DNA of 64,000 nt from Xylocopa sonorina (lineage: Eukaryota > Arthropoda > Insecta > Hymenoptera > Apidae), in NCBI RefSeq assembly GCF_050948175.1, contig NW_027490517.1, positions 98,390-162,389 of the forward strand, given 5' to 3'. The notes under the pieces are model-generated. The model made no database searches, was not told the origin of the DNA, and worked only from the letters and a program-made list of their open reading frames with translations. Position 1 is the stretch's first letter. The number at the start of each line of letters is the position of its first letter. Made by a program: the position numbers and the translations under genes. Positions 14,001 to 27,601 of this stretch are shown piece after piece.

Positions 14001-16033
14001 GATTTGCGAAGTGTTATGTATTCCTCGTCTACACTTCAAATGAATGTGAATGCGACACTTCCTCGCTAGGAGAAAGCGTATCCAGATGTCTACGTATCGT
14101 AGCAGTGGAGTTCTAATGCTTCTTAAAACGCGATATCGCAACTCATTTCTATGTTTCATGATAAGATATAATATGATTTGCGAAGTGTTATGTATTCCTC
14201 GTCTACACATCAAATGAATGTAAATGCGACACTTCCTTGCAAGGAAATAGCGTTTGCAGATGTCTACGTATCGTAGCAATGGAGTTCTTATGATTCTTAA
14301 AACGCGATATCGCATCTCATTTTTATGTTTCATGGTAAGGTATAATATGATTTGCGAAGTGTTATGTATCCGTCGTCTACACTTCAAATGAATGTAAATG
14401 CGACACTTTCTTGCAAGGAAATAGCGTTTGCAGATGTCTACGCACCGTAGCAATGGATTTTTGATGCTTCTTAAAACGCGATATCGCATCTCATTTCTAT
14501 GTTTCATGGTAAGATATAATATGATATGCGAAGTGTCATGTATTCCTCGTCTACACTTCAAATGAATGTAAATGCGACACTTCCTTGCTAGGAAATAGCG
14601 TCTGCAGATGTCTAGGTATCGTAGCAATAGAGTTCAAATGCTTCTTAAAACGCGATATCGCATCTCATTTCTATGTTTCATGGTAAGATATAATATGATT
14701 TGCGAAGTGTTATGTATTCCTCGTCTACACATCAAATGAATGTAAATGCGACACTTCCTTGCAAGGAAATAGCGTTTGCAGATGTCTACGTATCGTAGCA
14801 ATAGAGTTCTTATGATTCTTAAAACGCGATATCGCATCTCATTTCTATGTTTCATGGTAAGATATTATATGATTTGCGAAGTGTCATGTATTCCTCGTCT
14901 ACACTTCAAATGAATGTAAATGCCACACTTCCTTGCTAGGAAATAGCGTCTGCAGATGTCTAGGTATCGTAGCAATAGAGTTCTAATGCTTCTTAAAACG
15001 CGATATCGCATCTCATTTCTATGTTTCATGGTAAGATATAATATGATTTGCGAAGTGTTATGTATTCCTCGTCTACACTTCAAATGAATGTGAATGCGAC
15101 ACTTCCTCGCTAGGAGAAAGCGTATCCAGATGTCTACGTATCGTAGCAGCGGAGTTCTAATGCTTCTTAAAACGCGATATCGCAACTCATTTCTATGTTT
15201 CATGATAAGATATAATATGATTTGCGAAGTGTTATGTATTCCTCGTCTACACATCAAATGAATGTAAATGCGACACTTCCTTGCAAGGAAATAGCGTTTG
15301 CAGATGTCTACGTACCGTAGCAATAGAGTTCTTATGATTCTTAAAACGCGATATCGAATCTCATTTCTATGTTTCATGGTAAGATATAATATGATTTGCG
15401 AAGTGTTATGTACTCCTCGTCTACACTTCAAATGAATGTAAATGCGACACTTCTTTGCAAGGAAATAGCGTTTGCAAATGTCTACCTATCGTAGCAGTAG
15501 TGTTCTAATGCTTCTTAGAACGCGATGTCGCACCTCATTTCTATGTTTCATGGTAAGATATAATATGATTTGCGAAGTTTTATGTATTCCTCGTCTACAC
15601 TTCAAATGAATGTAAATGCGACACTTCTTTGGAAGGAAATAGCGTTTGCAGATGTCTACGTATCGTAGCAATAGAATTCTTATGATTCTTAAAACGCGCT
15701 ATCGCATCACATTTCTATGTTTCATGGTAAGATATAATATGATTTGCGAAGTGTTATGTATTCCTCGTCTACACTTCAAATGAATGTGAGTGCGACACTT
15801 CCTCGCTAGGAAATAGCGTTTGCAGATGTCTACGTATCGTAGCAATAGAGTTCTTATGATTCTTAAAACGCGATATCGCATCTCATTTCTATGTTTCATG
15901 GTAAGGTATAATATGATTTGCGAAGTGTTATGTATCCTTCGTCTACACTTCAAATGAATGTAAATGCGACACTTTCTTGCAAGGAAATAGCGTTTGCAGA
16001 TGTCTACGTACCGTAGCAATGGATTTCTGATGC

Positions 16034-16676
16034 TTCTTAAAACGCGATATCGCATCTCAATTCTATGTTTCATGGTAAGATGTAATATGATTTGCGAAGT
16101 GTTATGTATTCCTCCTCTACACTTCAAATGAATGTAAGTGCGACACTTCCTTGCAAGGAAATAGCGTTTGCTGATGTCTACGTATCGAAGAAAAAGAGTT
16201 CAAATGCTTCTTAAAACGAGATATTGCATCTCATATCTATGTTTCATGATAAGATATAATATTCATTGCGAAGTGTTATGCATTCCTCGTCTACGATTCA
16301 AATGAAAGTAAATGCGACACTTCCTTGTTAGGAAATAGCGTCTGCAGATGTCCAGGTATCGTAGCAATCGAGTTCTAATGCTTCCTAAAACGCGATATCG
16401 CATCTCATTTCTACGTTTCATGGTAAGATGTAATATGATTTGCGAAGTGTTATGTATTCGTCGTCTACACTTCAAATGAATGTGAATGCGATACTTCCTC
16501 GCTAGGAAATAGCGTTTGCAGATGTCTACGTATCGTAGCAATAGCTTTCTAATGCTTCTTAAAACGCGATATCGCATCTCAATTCTATGTTTCATGGTAA
16601 GATGTAATATGATTTGCGAAGTGTTATGTATTCCTCCTCTACACTTCAAATGTATGTAAGTGTGACACTTCCTTGC
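16034..16676 (+). repeat. Recurrent module with GCTGATG, copy 1
   Basis: This module contains CATCTCAATTC monomers, then TTTGCTGATGTCTACG with CGAAGAA, then a type B monomer and GTCTGCAGATGTCCAGG. It recurs at 20,384-21,026 at an offset of exactly 4,350 bp (25 monomers) and at about 27,520-28,162. Copy 1 has AAAAAGAG where the others have AAATAGAG. Confidence 0.8.
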
Positions 16677-17382
16677 AAGGAAATAGCGATTGCTGATGTC
16701 TACGTATCGAAGAAATAGAGTTCAAATGCTTCTTAAAACGAGATATTGTATCTCATATCTATGTTTCATGATAAGATATAATATTCATTGCGAAGTGTTA
16801 TGCATTCCTCGTCTACAATTCAAATGAAAGTAAATGCGACACTTCCTTGTTAGGAAACAGCGTCTGCAGATGTCTAGGTATCGTAGCAATAGTGTTCTAA
16901 TGCTTCTTAAGACGCGATGTCGCATCTCATTTCTATGTTTCATGGTAAGATATAATATGATTAGCGAAGTGTCATATATTCCTCGTCTACACTTCAAATG
17001 AATGTAAATTGCGACACTTCCTTGCTAGGAAATAGCGTCTGCAGATGTCTAGGTATCGTAGCAATAGAATTCTAATGCTTCTTAAAACGCGATATCGCAT
17101 CTCAATTCTATGTTTCACGGTAAGATATAATATGATTTGCGAAGTTTCATGTATTCCTCGTCTACACTTCAAATGAATGTAAATGCGACACTTCCTTGCT
17201 AGGAAATAGCGTCTGCAGATGTCTAGGTATCGTAGCAATAGAGTTCTAATGCTTCTTAAAACGCGATATCCTATCTCATTTCTCTGTTTCATAGTAAAAT
17301 ATAATATGATTTGCGAAGTGTCATGTATTCCTCGTCTACACTTCAAATGAACGTAAATGCGACACTTCCTTGCTAGGAAATA

Positions 17383-17880
17383 GCGTCTGCAGAATTCTAG
17401 GTATCGTAGCAATAGAGTTCAAATGCTTCTTAAAACGAGATATTGCATCTCATATCTATGTTTCATGGTAAGGTATAATATTCATTGCGAAGTGTTATGC
17501 GTTCCTCACCTATGATTCAAATGAATGTAAATGCGACACTTCCTTGCTAGGAAATAGCGTCTGCAGATGTCTAGGTATCATAGCGATAGAGTTCTAATGC
17601 TTCTCAAAACGCAATATCGCATCTCATTTCTATGTTTCATGCTAAGATATGACATGATTTGCGAAGTGTTATGTATTCCTCGTCTACACTTCAAATGAAT
17701 GTGAATGCGATACTTCCTCGCTAGGAAATAGCGTCTGCAGATGTCTAGGTATCGTAGCAATAGAGTTCTAATGCTTCTTAAAACGCGATATCGCATCTCA
17801 TTTCTATGTTTCATGGTAAGATATAATATGATTAGCGAAGTGTCATGTATTCCTCGTCTACACTTCAAATGAATGTAAAT
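17383..17880 (+). repeat. Recurrent module with CAGAATTCTAGG, copy 1
   Basis: The rare GTCTGCAGAATTCTAGG is followed by a type B monomer with CTCACCTATGATTCAAATG. The module recurs at 21,036 (offset 3,653) and 22,950 (offset 5,567). It lies directly left of the inverted island. Confidence 0.8.
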
Positions 17881-17971
17881 GCGACACTTCCTTGCAAGGA
17901 AATAGCGTCTGCAGATGTCTACGTATCGTAGCAATAGGGTTCTTATGAATCTTAAAACGCGATATCGCATC

Positions 17972-17990
17972 TCATTTCTTCAGACGAGGA
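17972..17990. other. Left inversion junction
   Basis: The forward monomer runs to TCATTTCT (ends 17,979), where the array normally continues ATGTTTCATG. Bases 17,980-17,981 (TC) fit neither side, and from 17,982 the sequence is the reverse complement AGACGAGGAATG. The joint is sharp, with at most a couple of untemplated bases. Confidence 0.9.
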
Positions 17991-19598
17991 ATGCATAACA
18001 CTTCGCAATGAATATTATATCTTATCATGAAACATAGATATGAGATGCAATATCCTGTTTTAAGAAGCATTTGAACTCTATTGCTTCGATACGTAGGCAT
18101 CTGCAAACGCTATTTCCTTGCAAGGAAGTGTCGCATTTACATTCATTTGAAGTGTAGTCGAGGAATACGTAACACTTCGCAAATCATATTATATCTTACC
18201 ATGAAACATAGAAATGAGATGCGATATCGCGTTTTTGAATCATAAGGACTCCAATGCTACGATACGTAGACATCTGCAAACGCTATTTTCTTGCAAGGAA
18301 GTGTCGCATTTACATTCAATTGAATCGTAGACGCGGAATGCATAACACTTCGCAATGAATATTATATCTTATCATGAAACATAGATATGAGATACTATAT
18401 CTCGTTTTAAGAAGCATTTGAACTCTATTGCTACGATACCTAGACATCTGCAGACGCTATTTCCTAGCAAGGAAGTGTCGCATTTACATTCATTTGAAGT
18501 GTAGACGAGGAATACATGACACTTCGCATATCATATTATATCTTACCATGAAACATAGAAATGAGATGCGATATCGCGTTTTAAGAAGTATTAGAAATCT
18601 ATTGCTACGATACGTAGACATCTGCAAACGCTATTTCTTTGCAAGGAAGTGTCGCATTTACATTCATTTGAAGTGTAGACGAGGAATACATAACACTTCG
18701 CAAATCATATTACATCTTACCATGAAACATAGAAATGAGATGCGATATCGCGTTTTGAGAAGCATTAGAACTCTACTGCTACGATAGGCAGACATCTGCA
18801 AACGCTATTTCCTTGCAAGGAAGTGTTGCATTTACATTCATTTGAGGTGTAGGCGAGGAATACATAACACTTCGCAAATCATATTATATCTTACCATGAA
18901 ACATAGAAATGAGAAGCGATATCGCGTTTTAAGAAGCATTAGGAATCTATTGCTACGATACGCAGATATCTGCAAACGCTATTTCTTTGCAAGGAAGTGT
19001 CGCATTTACATTCATTTGAAGTGTAGACGAGGAATACATAACACTTCGCAAATCATATTATATCTTACCTTGAAACATAGAAATGAGATGAGATATCGCG
19101 TTTTAAGAAGCATTAGAACTCTACTTCTACGATAGGTAGACATCTGCAAACGCTATTTCCTTGCAAGGAAGTGTCGCATTTACTTTCATTTGAAGCGTAG
19201 ACGAGGAATACATCACAATTCGCAAATCATATTATATCTTACCATGAAACATAGAAATGAGATGCGATATTGCGTTTTGAGAAGCATCAGAACAATATCG
19301 CTGCGATACCTAAACATCTGCAGACGCTATTTCCTTTCAAGGGAGTGTCGCATTTACAGTCATTTGAAGTGTAGACGAGGAGCACATAACACTACGCAAA
19401 TCATATTATATCTTACCATGAAACATAGAAATGAGATGCGATATCGCGTTTTAAGTATCATAAGAACTCCATTGCTACGATACGTAGACATCTGCAAACG
19501 CACTTTCCTTGCAAGGAAGTGTCGCATTAACATTCATATGAGGTGTAGACGAGGAATACATAACACTTCGCAAATCATATTATATCTTACCATGAAAC
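17982..19598 (-). repeat. Inverted satellite island (about 1.6 kb)
   Basis: Within this segment the + strand reads the reverse complement of the array, for example AGACGAGGAATGCATAACAC and TCTTACCATGAAACATAG. Length is about 1,617 bp, or 9.3 monomers. Both types occur inside: B-like copies near 18,061 and 18,411, and A copies elsewhere. Two internal variants point to its relatives: GCATATCAT near 18,526 matches GATATGCGAAG near 14,523, and GGAGCACATAACAC near 19,379 matches the GTGTTATGTGCTCC copies at 24.8-30.7 kb. This is a true orientation switch inside the array, or an assembly error; the sequence alone cannot separate these. Confidence 0.95.
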
Positions 19599-19612
19599 CA
19601 AAACCAAATGAA
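19590..19612. other. Right inversion junction with 6-bp filler
   Basis: Reverse-complement sequence ends at CATGAAAC (19,598) and the forward array resumes at CAAATGAATG (19,605). The six bases between, CAAAAC, match neither monomer phase, which fits end joining with a short filler. The two joints fall at different monomer phases, so the island was not made by simple exchange at homologous positions. Confidence 0.88.
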
Positions 19613-20383
19613 TGTAAATGCAACACTTCCTTGCAAGGAAATAGCGTCTGCTGATGTCTGCCTATCGTAGCAATAGAGTTCTAATGCTCCTTAAAACGCG
19701 ATATCGCATCTCATTTCTATGTTTCATGGTAAGATATAATATGATTTGCGAAGTGTCATGTATTCCTCGTCTACACTTCAAATGAATGTAAATGCGACAC
19801 TTCCTTGCTAGGAAATAGCGTCTGCAGATGACTAGACATCGTAGCAATAGTGTTCTAATGCTTCTTAAAACGCGATATCGCATCTCATTTCGATGTTTCA
19901 CTGTAAGGTATAATATGATTTGCGAAGTGTCATGTATTCCTCGTCTACACTTCAAATGAATGTAAATGCGACATTTCCTTGCTAGGAAATAGCGTCTGCA
20001 GATGTCTAGGTATCGTAGCGATAGAGTTCTAATGCTCCTCAAAACGCAATATCGCATCTCATTTCTATGTTTCATGGTAAGATATAACATGATTTGCGAA
20101 GTGTTGTGTATTCCTCGTCTACACTTCAAATGAATGTGAATGCGATACTTCCTCGCTAGGAAATAGCGTTTGCAGATGTCTACGTATCGTTGCAATAGCT
20201 TACTGATGCTTCTTAAAACGCGATATCGCATCTCATTTCTATGTTTCATGGTACGATATAATATGATTTGCGAAGTGTCATGTATTCCTCGTCTACACTT
20301 CAAATGAATGTGACTGCGATATTTCCTCGCTAGGAAATAGCGTTTGCAGATGTCTACGTATCGTAGCAATAGCTTTCTAATGC

Positions 20384-21026
20384 TTCTTAAAACGCGATAT
20401 CGCATCTCAATTCTATGTTTCATGGTAAGATGTAATATGATTTGCGAAGTGTTATGTATTCCTCCTCTACACTTCAAATGAATGTAAGTGCGACACTTCC
20501 TTGCAAGGAAATAGCGTTTGCTGATGTCTACGTATCGAAGAAATAGAGTTCAAATGCTTCTTAAAACGAGATATTGCATCTCATATCTATGTTTCATGAT
20601 AAGATATAATATTCATTGCGAAGTGTTATGCATTCCTCGTCTACGATTCAAATGAAAGTAAATGCGACACTTCCTTGTTAGGAAATAGCGTCTGCAGATG
20701 TCCAGGTATCGTAGCAATCGAGTTCTAATGCTTCCTAAAACGCGATATCGCATCTCATTTCTACGTTTCATGGTAAGATGTAATATGATTTGCGAAGTGT
20801 TATGTATTCGTCGTCTACACTTCAAATGAATGTGAATGCGATACTTCCTCGCTAGGAAATAGTGTTTGCAGATGTCTACGTATCGTAGCAATAGCTTTCT
20901 AATGCTTCTTAAAACGCGATATCGCATCTCAATTCTATGTTTCATGGTAAGATGTAATATGATTTGCGAAGTGTTATGCATTCCTCCTCTACACTTCAAA
21001 TGAATGTAAGTGCGACACTTCCTTGC
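20384..21026 (+). repeat. Recurrent module with GCTGATG, copy 2
   Basis: This copy lies 25 monomers from 16,034-16,676 and on the other side of the inverted island, so the same module flanks the inversion. Few differences were seen. Confidence 0.8.
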
Positions 21027-21035
21027 TAGGAAATA

Positions 21036-21533
21036 GCGTCTGCAGAATTCTAGGTATCGTAGCAATAGAGTTCAAATGCTCCTTAAAACGAGATATTGCA
21101 TCTCATATCTATGTTTCATGATAAGATATAATATTCATTGCGAAGTGTTATGCGTTCCTCACCTATGATTCAAATGAATGTAAATGCGACACTTCCTTGC
21201 TAGGAAATAGCGTCTGCAGATGTCTAGGTATCATAGCGATAGAGTTCTAATGCTTCTCAAAACGCAATATCGCATCTCATTTCTATGTTTCATGGTAAGA
21301 TATAACATGATTTGCGAAGTGTTATGTATTCCTCGTCTACACTTCAAATGAATGTGAATGCGATACTTCCTCGCTAGGAAAAAGCGTCTGCAGATGTCTA
21401 GGTATCGTAGCAATAGAGTTCTAATGCTTCTTAAAACGCGATATCGCATCTCATTTCTATGTTTCATGGTAAGATATAATATGATTAGCGAAGTGTCATG
21501 TATTCCTCGTCTACACTTCAAATGAATGTAAAT
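21036..21533 (+). repeat. Recurrent module with CAGAATTCTAGG, copy 2
   Basis: It carries the same markers as 17,383-17,880, and lies 1,914 bp (11 monomers) left of the third copy. Confidence 0.8.
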
Positions 21534-22949
21534 GCGACATTTCCTTGCTAGGAAATAGCGTCTGCAGATGTCTAGGTATCGTAGCGATAGAGTTCTAATG
21601 CTCCTCAAAACGCAATATCGCATCTCATTTCTATGTTTCATGGTAAGATATAACATGATTTGCGAAGTGTTGTGTATTCCTCGTCTACACTTCAAATGAA
21701 TGTGAATGCGATACTTCCTCGCTAGGAAATAGCGTTTGCAGATGTCTACGTATCGTTGCAATAGCTTACTGATGCTTCTTAAAACGCGATATCGCATCTC
21801 ATTTCTATGTTTCATGGTACGATATAATATGATTTGCGAAGTGTCATGTATTCCTCGTCTACACTTCAAATGAATGTGACTGCGATATTTCCTCGCTAGG
21901 AAATAGCGTTTGCAGATGTCTACGTGTCGTAGCAATAGCTTTCTAATGCTTCTTAAAACGCGATATCGCATCTCAATTCTATGTTTCATGGTAAGATGTA
22001 ATATGATTTGCGAAGTGTTATGTATTCCTCCTCTACACTTCAAATGAATGTAAGTGCGACACTTCCTTGCAAGGAAATAGCGTTTGCTGATGTCTACGTA
22101 TCGAAGAAATAGAGTTCAAATGCTTCTTAAGACGAGATATTGCATCTCATATCTATGTTTCATGATAAGATATAATATTCATTGCGAAGTGTTATGCATT
22201 CCTCGTCTACGATTCAAATGAAAGTAAATGCGACACTTCCTTGTTAGGAAATAGCGTCTGCAGATGTCCAGGTATCGTAGCAATAGAATTCCAATGCATC
22301 TTAAAACGCGATATCGCATCTCATTTCTATGTTTCATGGTAAGATATAATATGATTTGCGAAGTGTTATGTATTCCTCGTCTACACTTCAAATGAACGTA
22401 AATGCGACACTTCCTTGCAAGGAAATAGCGTTTGCAGGTGTCTACCTATCGTAGCAATAGAATTCCAATGCATCTTAAAACGCGATATCGCATCTCATTT
22501 CTATGTTTCATGGTAAGATATAATATGATTTGCGAAGTGTCATGTATTCCTCGTCTACACTTCAAATGAATGTAAATGCGACACTTCCTTGCTAGGAAAT
22601 AGCGTCTGCAGATGTCTACGTATCGAAGCAATAGAGTTCTAATACTTCTTAAAACGCGATATCGCATCTCAATTCTTTGTTTCATGGTAAGATATAATAT
22701 GATTTGCGAAGTGTCATGTATTCCTCGTCTACACTTCCAATGAATGTAAATGCGAGACTTACTTGCTAGGAAATAGCGTCTGCAGATGTCTAGGTATCGT
22801 AGCAATAGTGATCTAATGTTTCTTAAGACGCGATGTCGCATCTCATTTCTATGTTTCATGGTAAGATATAATATGATTTGCGAAGTGTCATGCATTCCTC
22901 GTCTACACTTCAAATGAACGTAAATGCGACACTTCCTTGCTAGGAAATA

Positions 22950-23447
22950 GCGTCTGCAGAATTCTAGGTATCGTAGCAATAGAGTTCAAATGCTCCTTAA
23001 AACGAGATATTGCATCTCATATCTATGTTTCATGATAAGATATAATATTCATTGCGAAGTGTTATGCGTTCCTCACCTATGATTCAAATGAATGTAAATG
23101 CGACACTTCCTTGCTAGGAAATAGCGTCTGCAGATGTCTAGGTATCATAGCGATAGAGTTCTAATGCTTCTCAAAACGCAATATCGCATCTCATTTCTAT
23201 GTTTCATGGTAAGATATAACATGATTTGCGAAGTGTTATGTATTCCTCGTCTACACTTCAAATGAATGTGAATGCGATACTTCCTCGCTAGGAAAAAGCG
23301 TCTGCAGATGTCTAGGTATCGTAGCAATAGAGTTCTAATGCTTCTTAAAACGCGATATCGCATCTCATTTCTATGTTTCATGGTAAGATATAATATGATT
23401 AGCGAAGTGTCATGTATTCCTCGTCTACACTTCAAATGAATGTAAAT
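22950..23447 (+). repeat. Recurrent module with CAGAATTCTAGG, copy 3
   Basis: This is the third copy of the module, exactly 1,914 bp (11 monomers) right of the second. The spacing links it to the 11-monomer periodicity seen immediately to the right. Confidence 0.8.
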
Positions 23448-23771
23448 GCGACACTTCCTTGCTAGGAAATAGCGTCTGCAGATGTCTAGGTATCGTAGCA
23501 ATAGAGTTCTAATGCTTCTTAAAACGCGATATCGCATCTCAATTCTATGTTTCACGGTAAGATATAACACGATTTGCGAAGTGTTATGTATTCCTCGCCT
23601 ACACTTCAAATGAATGTAAATACGACACTTCCTTGCAAGGAAATAGCGTTTGCAGATGTCTGCCTATCGTAGCAATAGAGTTCTAATGCTTCTTAAAACG
23701 CGATATCGCATCTCATTTCTATGTTTCATGGTAAGATATAATATGATTTGCGAAGTGTTAAGTATTCCTCG

Positions 23772-25686
23772 TCTACACTTCAAATGAATGTAAATGCGAC
23801 ACTTCCTTGCAAGGAAATAGCGTTTGAAGATATCTACGTATCGAAGCAATAGAGTTCAAATGCTTCTTAAAACGAGATATTGCATCACATATCTATGTTT
23901 CATGATAAGATATATTATTCATTGCGAAGTGTTATGCCTTCTACGTCTACGATTCAAATGAGCGTAAATGCGACACTTCCTTCCTAGAAAATAGCGTCTG
24001 CTAATGTCTAGGTATCGTTGCAATAGAGTTCTAATGCTTCTTAAAACGCGATATCGCATCTCATTTCTATGTTCCATGGTAAGATATTATATGATTTGCG
24101 AAGTGTTATGCATTCCTCGTCTACACTTCAAATGAACGTAAATGCGACACTTCCTTGCAAGGAAATAGCGTTTGCAGGTGTCTACCTATCGTAGCAATAG
24201 AATTCTAATGCATCTTAAAACGCGATAACGCATCTCATTTCTATGTTTCGTGGTAAGATATAATATGATTTGCGAAGTGTCATGTATTCCTCGTCTACAC
24301 TTCAAATGAATGTAAATGCGACACTACCTTGCAAGGAAATAGCGTTTGCAGATGTCTACGTATCGAAGCAATAGAGTTCAAATGCTTCTTAAAACGAGAT
24401 ATTGCATCACATATCTATGTTTCATGATAAGATATATTATTCATTGCGAAGTGTTATGCATTCTACGTCTACGATTCAAATGAACGTAAATGAGACACTT
24501 CCTTGCTAGGAAATAGCGCCTGCAGATGTCTAGGTATCGTTGCAATAGAGTTCTAATGCTTCTTAAAACGCGATATCGCATCTCATTTCTATGTTTCATC
24601 GTAAGATATTATATGATTTGCGAAGTGTCATGTATTCCTCGTCTACACTTCAGATGAATGTAAATGCCACACTTCCTTGCAAGGAAATGGCGTCTGCAGA
24701 TGTCTACGTATCGTAGCAATAGAGTTCTTATGATTCTTAAAACGCGATATCGCATCTCATTTCTATGTTTCATGGTAAGATATAATATGATTTGCGTAGT
24801 GTTATGTGCTCCTCGTCTACACTTCAAATGATTGTAAATACGACACTTCCTTGCAAGGAGATAGCGTCTGCAGATGTCTGCGAAATCGTAGCAATAGAGT
24901 TCTAATGCTTCTTAAAACGCGATATCGCATCGCATTTCTATGTTTCATGGTAAGATATAATATGATTTGCGAAGTGTTATGTATTCCTCGTCCACACTTC
25001 AAATGAACGTAAATGCGACACTTCCTTGCAAGGAAATAGCGTTTGCAGGTGTCTACCTATCGTAGGAATAGAATTCTAATGCATCTTAAAACGCGATATC
25101 GCATCTCATTTCTATGTTTTATGGTAAGATATAATATGATTTGCGAAGTGTCATGTATTCCTCGTCTACACTTCAAATGAATGTAAATGCGACACTTCCT
25201 TGCTAGGAAATAGCGTCTGCAGATGTCTAGGTATCGTAGCGATAGAGTTCTAATGCTCCTCAAAACGCAATATCGCATCTCATTTCTATGTTTCATGGTA
25301 AGATATAACATGATTTGCGAAGTGTTGTGTATTCCTCGTCTACACTTCAAATGAATGTGAATGCGATACTTCCTCGCTAGGAAATAGCGTTTGCAGATGT
25401 CTACGTATCGTTGCAATAGCTTACTGATGCTTCTTAAAACGCGATATCGCATCTCATTTCTATGTTTCATGGTACGATATAATATGATTTGCGAAGTGTC
25501 ATGTATTCCTCGTCTACACTTCAAATGAATGTGACTGCGATATTTCCTCGCTAGGAAATAGCGTTTGCAGATGTCTACGTATCGTAGCAATAGCTTTCTA
25601 ATGCTTCTTAAAACGCGATATCGCATCTCAATTCTATGTTTCATGGTAAGATGTAATATGATTTGCGAAGTGTTATGTATTCCTCC
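23772..25686 (+). repeat. 1,915-bp tandem duplication, copy 1
   Basis: The unit is 11 monomers plus 1 bp and is followed directly by a second copy. Diagnostic sites are GTTTGAAGATATCTACG (23,825 in this copy), TTCCTAGAAAATAGCG, GTTCCATGG, GTCTGCGAAATCG and GTAGGAATAGAATTC. I found no differences from copy 2 at the positions compared. Limits are approximate because the joint lies within shared monomer sequence. Confidence 0.9.
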
Positions 25687-27601
25687 TCTACACTTCAAAT
25701 GAATGTAAATGCGACACTTCCTTGCAAGGAAATAGCGTTTGAAGATATCTACGTATCGAAGCAATAGAGTTCAAATGCTTCTTAAAACGAGATATTGCAT
25801 CACATATCTATGTTTCATGATAAGATATATTATTCATTGCGAAGTGTTATGCCTTCTACGTCTACGATTCAAATGAGCGTAAATGCGACACTTCCTTCCT
25901 AGAAAATAGCGTCTGCTAATGTCTAGGTATCGTTGCAATAGAGTTCTAATGCTTCTTAAAACGCGATATCGCATCTCATTTCTATGTTCCATGGTAAGAT
26001 ATTATATGATTTGCGAAGTGTTATGCATTCCTCGTCTACACTTCAAATGAACGTAAATGCGACACTTCCTTGCAAGGAAATAGCGTTTGCAGGTGTCTAC
26101 CTATCGTAGCAATAGAATTCTAATGCATCTTAAAACGCGATAACGCATCTCATTTCTATGTTTCGTGGTAAGATATAATATGATTTGCGAAGTGTCATGT
26201 ATTCCTCGTCTACACTTCAAATGAATGTAAATGCGACACTACCTTGCAAGGAAATAGCGTTTGCAGATGTCTACGTATCGAAGCAATAGAGTTCAAATGC
26301 TTCTTAAAACGAGATATTGCATCACATATCTATGTTTCATGATAAGATATATTATTCATTGCGAAGTGTTATGCATTCTACGTCTACGATTCAAATGAAC
26401 GTAAATGAGACACTTCCTTGCTAGGAAATAGCGCCTGCAGATGTCTAGGTATCGTTGCAATAGAGTTCTAATGCTTCTTAAAACGCGATATCGCATCTCA
26501 TTTCTATGTTTCATCGTAAGATATTATATGATTTGCGAAGTGTCATGTATTCCTCGTCTACACTTCAGATGAATGTAAATGCCACACTTCCTTGCAAGGA
26601 AATGGCGTCTGCAGATGTCTACGTATCGTAGCAATAGAGTTCTTATGATTCTTAAAACGCGATATCGCATCTCATTTCTATGTTTCATGGTAAGATATAA
26701 TATGATTTGCGTAGTGTTATGTGCTCCTCGTCTACACTTCAAATGATTGTAAATACGACACTTCCTTGCAAGGAGATAGCGTCTGCAGATGTCTGCGAAA
26801 TCGTAGCAATAGAGTTCTAATGCTTCTTAAAACGCGATATCGCATCGCATTTCTATGTTTCATGGTAAGATATAATATGATTTGCGAAGTGTTATGTATT
26901 CCTCGTCCACACTTCAAATGAACGTAAATGCGACACTTCCTTGCAAGGAAATAGCGTTTGCAGGTGTCTACCTATCGTAGGAATAGAATTCTAATGCATC
27001 TTAAAACGCGATATCGCATCTCATTTCTATGTTTTATGGTAAGATATAATATGATTTGCGAAGTGTCATGTATTCCTCGTCTACACTTCAAATGAATGTA
27101 AATGCGACACTTCCTTGCTAGGAAATAGCGTCTGCAGATGTCTAGGTATCGTAGCGATAGAGTTCTAATGCTCCTCAAAACGCAATATCGCATCTCATTT
27201 CTATGTTTCATGGTAAGATATAACATGATTTGCGAAGTGTTGTGTATTCCTCGTCTACACTTCAAATGAATGTGAATGCGATACTTCCTCGCTAGGAAAT
27301 AGCGTTTGCAGATGTCTACGTATCGTTGCAATAGCTTACTGATGCTTCTTAAAACGCGATATCGCATCTCATTTCTATGTTTCATGGTACGATATAATAT
27401 GATTTGCGAAGTGTCATGTATTCCTCGTCTACACTTCAAATGAATGTGACTGCGATATTTCCTCGCTAGGAAATAGCGTTTGCAGATGTCTACGTATCGT
27501 AGCAATAGCTTTCTAATGCTTCTTAAAACGCGATATCGCATCTCAATTCTATGTTTCATGGTAAGATGTAATATGATTTGCGAAGTGTTATGTATTCCTC
27601 C
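25687..27601 (+). repeat. 1,915-bp tandem duplication, copy 2
   Basis: This is the second tandem copy, with the same diagnostic sites at +1,915 bp. It ends near 27,601, beyond which the sequence has AAGTGCGAC instead of the AAATGCGAC that opens each unit. Confidence 0.9.

Larger units (their letters stand above)
12231..17981 (+). repeat. Type A-rich block left of the inversion
   Basis: From about here most monomers are type A (ACGCGATATCGC, GGTAAGATATAATATG). Copies with CTGCAG plus CTAGGTATCG become frequent, for example near 12,860, 13,383, 13,730 and 14,600. At about 12,246 one monomer has a 5-bp expansion giving GGTATAATATAATATG. Type B monomers appear singly, near 12,716, 16,197, 16,720 and 17,415. 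A pair of near-identical monomers with GGAGAAAGCGTATCCAG lies at about 13,890-14,100 and recurs near 15,115. Confidence 0.8.

Noticed and set aside
18428..19654. + strand open frames as possible genes in an inserted element
   Set aside because: They are the same satellite frame seen in reverse; the inserted-looking segment is inverted satellite, with no transposase, terminal repeats or target duplication.
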